From CAZKNJ01 sp964554185 (GTDB taxonomy: Bacteria > 4484-113), in assembly GCA_964554185.1 (NCBI GenBank), contig CAZKNJ010000063.1:1-9248 (forward strand): a stretch of DNA of 9,248 nucleotides, given 5' to 3'. Below the pieces are notes generated by a model. It ran no database searches. It saw only the letters and a program-made list of their open reading frames with translations, and was not told the origin of the DNA. Of the stretch, positions 5,606 through 9,248 are shown piece after piece (the stretch's first letter is position 1; each line of letters begins with the position of its first letter). The translations under genes and the position numbers were made by a program.

Positions 5606-6961
5606 ATGGACCAACAGGCCTGCCGGGAGCCAGCAGGCTCCTTCTTGCGGCGCAACTGGAAGTGGTTTGTGCTGGGGCTGCTCGCCCTGCTGCTGGCGGG
5701 CGGCTGGGGCGCGTCGGAATACACCAAGAATCCGCGCTTTTGCAGCACCTGCCACATTATGGGCCCGTATATTCAGGCGTGGAAAAGCTCCAGCCACGGC
5801 AATGTCGCCTGCGTGAAGTGCCACTACCCGCCGGGCCGGGAGTTTGAAACGAAGCTGGCGGCGCTCAACCAGGTGGTGGCCTACGCCACCGGGCAGTACG
5901 GCACCAAGTTCCATGCGGATATTGAGGATGCGGCGTGCTTGCGGAAGGGCTGCCATGAAACGCGCCTGCTTCCCGGCCCGATTGTCTTCAAGCGCGACAT
6001 CAAGTTTGACCACTCGCACCACCTGGGCGCGGATGTGCGCGGCATCAAGCTACGGTGCACCTCGTGCCACAGCCAAATAGTGCAGGGCAACCACATGACA
6101 GTGACGGAGTTCACCTGCTTCCTCTGCCACTTCAAGGGGCGGGTGAGCCTGGAACAGCCGCAGTCGCTGCAGTTCTGCCTGAAATGCCATGGCTATCCGA
6201 CGGAGCCGGTGGAGATCGACGGCATGACGTTCAACCACCAGAAGGAAATCGACCGCGGAGTGGAATGCCAGCGCTGCCACCTTGATACGGTGCGCGGCAC
6301 CGGCAGGGTGGAAGGGCGCGCGTGCCTGCAGTGCCACGGCGACCCGAACCAGCTGGACAAGATCACCGACGTGCGCACAGTGCATCTCAACCACGTGACC
6401 AACCACAAGGTGGAGTGCTTCAACTGCCACGAGGACATTGAGCATACGATCTACCCCACCAGCAACGAGCCGCTGGTGACCTGCGGCACCTGCCACCAGG
6501 GGCCGCACCAGGGGCCGAAACAGCTTTACCAGGGCAAGGGCGGATACGGGGTGGAGCCGATGCCGGCGAAGATGTTCCTGGCGCAGGTGGACTGTGTAGG
6601 CTGCCACATCCACGCGAATCAGCACGGAGAGAAGAACATCCTGATGGGAACCTCGGAGACCTTCAGCGAGGAGGCGTGCGTCAACTGCCACGACCAGACC
6701 GTGTTGAAGACGCTGGCGGATTGGCGCAGCGGGCTGGCGGCGGAGGTGGCGCGCACAAAGCCCATTTTGGAAGCGACCGCGAGCCGATTGAAAGCCAAGC
6801 CGGAGAAGATAACGCCGGAACTGGCGGAGCAGCTGGAGCAGGCGCGGTACAATTTCAACCTGGTGGCTTACGGAATCGGATTGCACAACTACGACTACTC
6901 GCTGGCGCTGCTCAAATGGACGCGGGAGACCTGCCAGCGGATTGACGCGGGGTTGAAATGA
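5606..6961 (+). CDS. Membrane-anchored 12-haem cytochrome c, NapC/NirT-like N-terminus
   Basis: This 451-residue multihaem c-type cytochrome probably accepts electrons from quinol at the inner membrane. Basic residues (RRNWK, 15-19) precede one membrane segment (about 20-37), which leaves the rest in the periplasm. The first two sites, CSTCHIM (46) and CVKCHYPP (69), resemble the NapC/NirT/NrfH quinol-dehydrogenase family, including the methionine after the first haem motif. Eleven CxxCH motifs are at 46, 69, 151, 171, 191, 221, 240, 271, 293, 330 and 358, plus one CX4CH motif, CLRKGCH, at 111, making 12 predicted haems. NapC and NrfH have only four, so this is a much extended protein. The haem-free C-terminus (about 365-451) is helical and ends with a YNFNLVAYGIGLHNYDYSLALL segment like those closing NrfA-type cytochromes. 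AGAGGA lies five bases before the ATG. The stop overlaps the next gene (ATGA). I do not recognise a named orthologue. Confidence 0.9.
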   Translation: MDQQACREPAGSFLRRNWKWFVLGLLALLLAGGWGASEYTKNPRFCSTCHIMGPYIQAWKSSSHGNVACVKCHYPPGREFETKLAALNQVVAYATGQYGTKFHADIEDAACLRKGCHETRLLPGPIVFKRDIKFDHSHHLGADVRGIKLRCTSCHSQIVQGNHMTVTEFTCFLCHFKGRVSLEQPQSLQFCLKCHGYPTEPVEIDGMTFNHQKEIDRGVECQRCHLDTVRGTGRVEGRACLQCHGDPNQLDKITDVRTVHLNHVTNHKVECFNCHEDIEHTIYPTSNEPLVTCGTCHQGPHQGPKQLYQGKGGYGVEPMPAKMFLAQVDCVGCHIHANQHGEKNILMGTSETFSEEACVNCHDQTVLKTLADWRSGLAAEVARTKPILEATASRLKAKPEKITPELAEQLEQARYNFNLVAYGIGLHNYDYSLALLKWTRETCQRIDAGLK

Positions 6962-8946
6962 AGCCATACCCCCAGAACAGCGGCTGCCTGTCGATTCTCG
7001 CACTACTGCTGTTCGCCGTGATATCCGCCGCCATTGCCGGATGCACGCGCTCGCCCGCGCCGGTGGTGGAGCCGCAGCAGGATTGCCGCGGCTGCCATAC
7101 AACGTTGGCGGGCTGGCAGGAACACGAGGCCAGCGGCCATAAGGATGTGGAGTGCGTGAAATGCCACGTGCCCCACGGGATGATTGAACCGGAGAAGCTG
7201 AAGCAGGGAGTGGAGACAGCAGAGGTGAAGCGGGAAGTGGAGTTGGTGGACAAGGCGTGCGAGACCTGCCACCAGGAGCGGCTGGACGACAACACCGCCC
7301 ACGGCTACCACACGAAACACATCAAGTGCCTGCGGTGCCACGGCCAGGGGATACACCGCTTCAAGCCGCCGGCGGAAATCTGCCACGATTGCCACATAGA
7401 GATGGTCATCGTGTCGCCGGCGATGAGCAAGAACCACTGCACCAGCTGCCACGACTTTGCCAAACAGCCGGTGGAGTTGCAGCCGGAGCGCCTGCCCTCA
7501 CGGGAGGATTGCCTCAAATGCCACCGCACTTCGGTGGAAGGGGTGAGCGTTGAAGCGGCGAGCGCGTTCTTTGCCGACAGCGCGCACGGCGAGATGGCCT
7601 GCGCCCGCTGCCACCATCCGCACGACACCAAGGCGCCGCCCAACCGAGACACCTGCCTGGGCTGCCACGCGATTGAGCAACTCGCGGAGGTGCCGCCGCA
7701 CGATTGGGGATTCCACCTGAACCGTTGCGTGAGCTGCCACCAGCCGCACAACTTCGCGCCCGAGGCGGCGATCGCGGGCGAAGCTCCATACCAAGCTGCG
7801 CTGCTGGGGCATAAGCCCGGCAGCCAGCAAAAGAAGTTCGCCGTGAACGCCGATGGCAAGGTGGACGGAAGCAATTGCGCCAGCTGCCACAACTTCGGGA
7901 AGTACACCGCGAGCGTGAATGCGGTGGGGCATCCGTCCTGCATTAGCTGCCATTCCAAGAACACCTTCGGCTTCCTGGGCGACCAGGGCGTCTGCGGCAA
8001 GTGCCATACGGTGCAGACGGGCGTGCTCAACTCGCGGGGTCACAAGAGCTGCGAGCAATGCCATACCGCCCATGCGTGGGCGGGGCCGAGAGAGAACATG
8101 TGCAATAACTGCCACGGCGGCGTGCGCGCCATGCTGGCGGACATCTCCGCCAAGTCATCGTGCCTGACCTGCCACGGCGCGCATTCCTCGCGGATGCCGC
8201 AGGTGCCGAATCTCTGCGAGAATTGCCACGGCGACGTGCTGGGCGAGCTGTTCGCGGGCGCGGACATCATGCGCGACTGCCGCTCGTGCCACGAGATGCA
8301 CTCGTGGAAATACCAGGCGGGCGCCTGTGCAGTGTGCCACGGCGACAAGCTCGCCAGCACGCCCGCTTCGCTGGAGTTCAAGCGCGAGTGCACCAACTGC
8401 CACCAGCCGCACTCGTGGAAGCTGAGCCTGGACGAGTTTGACTGCGCCACGTGCCACGGCGACATCCCCGGCCAGATACCGGAAGACCTGCGCGACGCCA
8501 TGGGCGACTGCACCATGTGCCACCAGGTGCACGTGTGGAAGCCCAACCTGGACGACTGCACCGTCTGCCACTCCGACGCGGTGGAGGACGCGGCGCGCAT
8601 TGAACAGGCGCGCTACGAGAAGCTGAAGGAGCAGCTCTCGGCGGAGGACAAGCTGGACGAGCTGCCGGATAAGCCGGAACCGCACGCCAAGCGCGAGTGC
8701 ACGATGTGCCACCAGGCGCATGAGTGGAAGATCGACCTGGACGCGTTTGACTGCACCGTGTGCCACAGCGAGGTGGACAGCGGGCTGCACTACGTGGAGG
8801 GGCATAAGGACTGCGCGAACTGCCACGGCGGGCACACCTGGCAGCCGCGCGCGCGCGAGATCTGCGCCATGTGCCACAGCGACCGCGAGGAGCATTATCC
8901 GGGGACGGATTGCGTGGAGTGCCATTGGCAGAGGGAAGAGGAGTAG
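6958..8946 (+). CDS. 28-haem cytochrome c, predicted lipoprotein
   Basis: This 662-residue protein has 28 CxxCH motifs, from CRGCH near residue 43 to CVECH at 652. That is about one haem per 23 residues of mature protein, so it should be almost a continuous haem chain. The signal peptide has a hydrophobic core (about 11-25) and a lipobox IAGC (26-29), predicting lipid attachment at C29 and tethering to the inner or outer membrane. The first 13 motifs are irregularly spaced. Motifs 14-27 form seven tandem two-haem modules. Most non-haem Cys are absent from the mature protein apart from C29. The ATG overlaps the previous stop by four bases (ATGA), implying coupled translation and matched amounts of the two cytochromes. 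Electron transfer or storage is likely. Partner, direction and final acceptor are not shown by the sequence, and catalytic activity is not excluded. No family name is assigned. Confidence 0.9.
   Translation: MKPYPQNSGCLSILALLLFAVISAAIAGCTRSPAPVVEPQQDCRGCHTTLAGWQEHEASGHKDVECVKCHVPHGMIEPEKLKQGVETAEVKREVELVDKACETCHQERLDDNTAHGYHTKHIKCLRCHGQGIHRFKPPAEICHDCHIEMVIVSPAMSKNHCTSCHDFAKQPVELQPERLPSREDCLKCHRTSVEGVSVEAASAFFADSAHGEMACARCHHPHDTKAPPNRDTCLGCHAIEQLAEVPPHDWGFHLNRCVSCHQPHNFAPEAAIAGEAPYQAALLGHKPGSQQKKFAVNADGKVDGSNCASCHNFGKYTASVNAVGHPSCISCHSKNTFGFLGDQGVCGKCHTVQTGVLNSRGHKSCEQCHTAHAWAGPRENMCNNCHGGVRAMLADISAKSSCLTCHGAHSSRMPQVPNLCENCHGDVLGELFAGADIMRDCRSCHEMHSWKYQAGACAVCHGDKLASTPASLEFKRECTNCHQPHSWKLSLDEFDCATCHGDIPGQIPEDLRDAMGDCTMCHQVHVWKPNLDDCTVCHSDAVEDAARIEQARYEKLKEQLSAEDKLDELPDKPEPHAKRECTMCHQAHEWKIDLDAFDCTVCHSEVDSGLHYVEGHKDCANCHGGHTWQPRAREICAMCHSDREEHYPGTDCVECHWQREEE
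8050..8877 (+). repeat. Seven tandem two-haem modules within the 28-haem cytochrome
   Basis: The modules begin at residues 365, 402, 441, 478, 518, 581 and 619. Each has the plan CxxCHxxHxW(K), 6-10 residues, CxxCH, often followed by GD or SD. Examples are CTNCHQPHSWK...CATCHGD, CTMCHQVHVWK...CTVCHSD and CTMCHQAHEWK...CTVCHSE. The period is 37-40 residues, except that a charged insert (about 535-580) stretches one interval to 63. The extra histidine four residues after the haem-ligand histidine is a natural candidate for a distal ligand. The pattern implies repeated duplication of a diheme unit. Confidence 0.85.
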
Positions 8947-8974
8947 TTGGTAGTTCGTAGCTGGTAGTTGGGGG
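8944..8974 (+). repeat. Heptamer tandem repeat, copy 2
   Basis: The TAG stop of the 28-haem gene (8944-8946) is itself the start of a period-seven array: TAGTTGG, TAGTTCG, TAGCTGG, TAGTTGG. Read in the register of copy 1, the units are TTGGTAG, TTCGTAG, CTGGTAG and TTGGGGG (8947-8974). The array matches the family at 5425-5452, also placed just after a gene end. Function is unknown. Confidence 0.6.
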
Positions 8975-8977
8975 AAG

Positions 8978-9059
8978 CTGTAGGGCGGGGACCCGTGCCC
9001 CGCCGTCCTCCTAATCCTCTGGAAACCAATATGGCGGCCCACAGGTGGCCGCCCTACAG
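8978..9059. repeat. REPIN-like element: two inverted GTAG-headed hairpins
   Basis: CTGTAGGGCGG (8978-8988) is exactly inverted at 9049-9059. Each end carries a hairpin of seven pairs with a seven-base loop: GGCGGGG (8984-8990) / CCCCGCC (8998-9004), and GGCGGCC (9033-9039) / GGCCGCC (9047-9053). Aligned head to head, the two 30-base arms match at 23 positions. Four of the seven differences are in the stem and compensate each other, so structure is conserved. The GTAG at the foot of each hairpin is the hallmark of REP sequences handled by RAYT (IS200-like) transposases. There is no T-tract, but the hairpins may still weaken read-through from the cytochrome operon. Confidence 0.65.
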
Positions 9060-9068
9060 GGCACTGGG

Positions 9069-9098
9069 TTGACACGCGGGGGAGTCTTCATCTATGCT
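9069..9098 (+). promoter_or_regulatory. Promoter of the downstream lipoprotein gene
   Basis: A perfect TTGACA (9069-9074) and TATGCT (9093-9098) are separated by 18 bases. The start would be near 9105, about 22 bases before the ATG at 9127. It lies just after the REPIN-like element, so the next gene appears to be a separate transcription unit. Confidence 0.6.
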
Positions 9099-9126
9099 TG
9101 TCACAACAGGATTCCGGGGGAGTACC

Positions 9127-9248
9127 ATGAGGAAGGGCGCAATCCTAGTTATTATCGCGGTTGTTGCTGCAATGGTGGCGGTATATGGGTGCGGCGGCCC
9201 GCCGTCGCCAAGGCTATGGCGGGTAAACCAGCCGCAAGGGCTGGTAAA
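9127..9248 (+). CDS. Predicted lipoprotein, N-terminal fragment
   Basis: Forty codons are visible before the window ends. Residues 1-22 form a lipoprotein signal: basic start (MRK), hydrophobic core (AILVIIAVVAAMVAV) and a VYGC lipobox with the lipid-accepting cysteine at C22. Tyr at -2 is unusual but tolerated. The mature part begins GGPPSPRLWRVNQPQG and contains no recognisable domain or haem motif. The start is supported by GGGGGAG (9116-9122) four bases upstream and by the promoter at 9069-9098. It was missed as a complete reading frame because no stop is in the window. Function is unknown, and a link to the cytochromes rests only on proximity. Confidence 0.7.
   Translation, partial: MRKGAILVIIAVVAAMVAVYGCGGPPSPRLWRVNQPQGLV

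Noticed and set aside
6050..7102. A 350-codon minus-strand frame opposite the first cytochrome gene, and similar long frames opposite the second
   Set aside because: These are shadows of repeated CxxCH codons. No ribosome binding site or family resemblance was seen.
8978..9059. Intrinsic terminator for the cytochrome operon
   Set aside because: The hairpins are strong but no T-tract follows either one, and the inverted outer repeats fit a REPIN-like element better.
1..9248. CRISPR array, tRNA or rRNA genes
   Set aside because: No regularly spaced direct repeats with unique spacers, no cloverleaf-like sequence ending in CCA, and no rRNA-like conserved stretches were seen.

Overview
The window is GC-rich bacterial DNA. 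It carries a chaperone and heat-shock locus next to a multiheme cytochrome operon. Two lipoprotein-type signal sequences and about 40 predicted haem c sites suggest a bacterium with a cytochrome c maturation system and an anaerobic or metal-type respiratory chain. HrcA/CIRCE-type control of groESL is found in many phyla (Firmicutes, Chloroflexi, Cyanobacteria, Planctomycetes, Armatimonadota and others), so I do not assign a phylum.

Layout. Positions 1-97 hold a possible 3' end of a gene and a palindromic repeat. Positions 98-3157 are a tightly packed minus-strand operon, transcribed hrcA > dnaJ > xer-type recombinase, with overlapping stop and start codons at both junctions. Positions 3158-3381 are a divergent control region. 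It has a near-consensus sigma70-type promoter for groES (TTGACA-N16-TATAAT), a variant CIRCE operator lying over its start site, and a plausible overlapping promoter for hrcA on the other strand. groES (3382-3684) and groEL (3717-5360) follow and end at a strong intrinsic terminator (5396-5426).

Positions 5427-5605 hold a heptamer repeat, a good promoter (TTTACA-N17-TAGAAT) and a long leader hairpin. Two translationally coupled cytochrome genes follow. The first encodes a membrane-anchored protein with a NapC/NirT-like N-terminus and 12 haem motifs. The second encodes a 28-haem predicted lipoprotein whose C-terminal half is built from seven tandem two-haem modules. Downstream lie a second heptamer repeat, a REPIN-like double hairpin whose arms covary, and a new promoter driving a lipoprotein gene cut off by the window end.

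How it works together. HrcA probably represses both groESL and its own operon from the shared divergent region, while DnaJ and GroESL are the folding machinery. The cytochrome pair looks like an electron conduit: the first protein could take electrons from quinol at the inner membrane and the second could carry them across the periplasm or to the cell surface. That role is inference. No porin, terminal reductase or cytochrome maturation gene is visible here. The most notable parts are the 40-haem two-gene operon, the compensated CIRCE variant, the hrcA-dnaJ-xer arrangement without grpE or dnaK, and the structured repeats.
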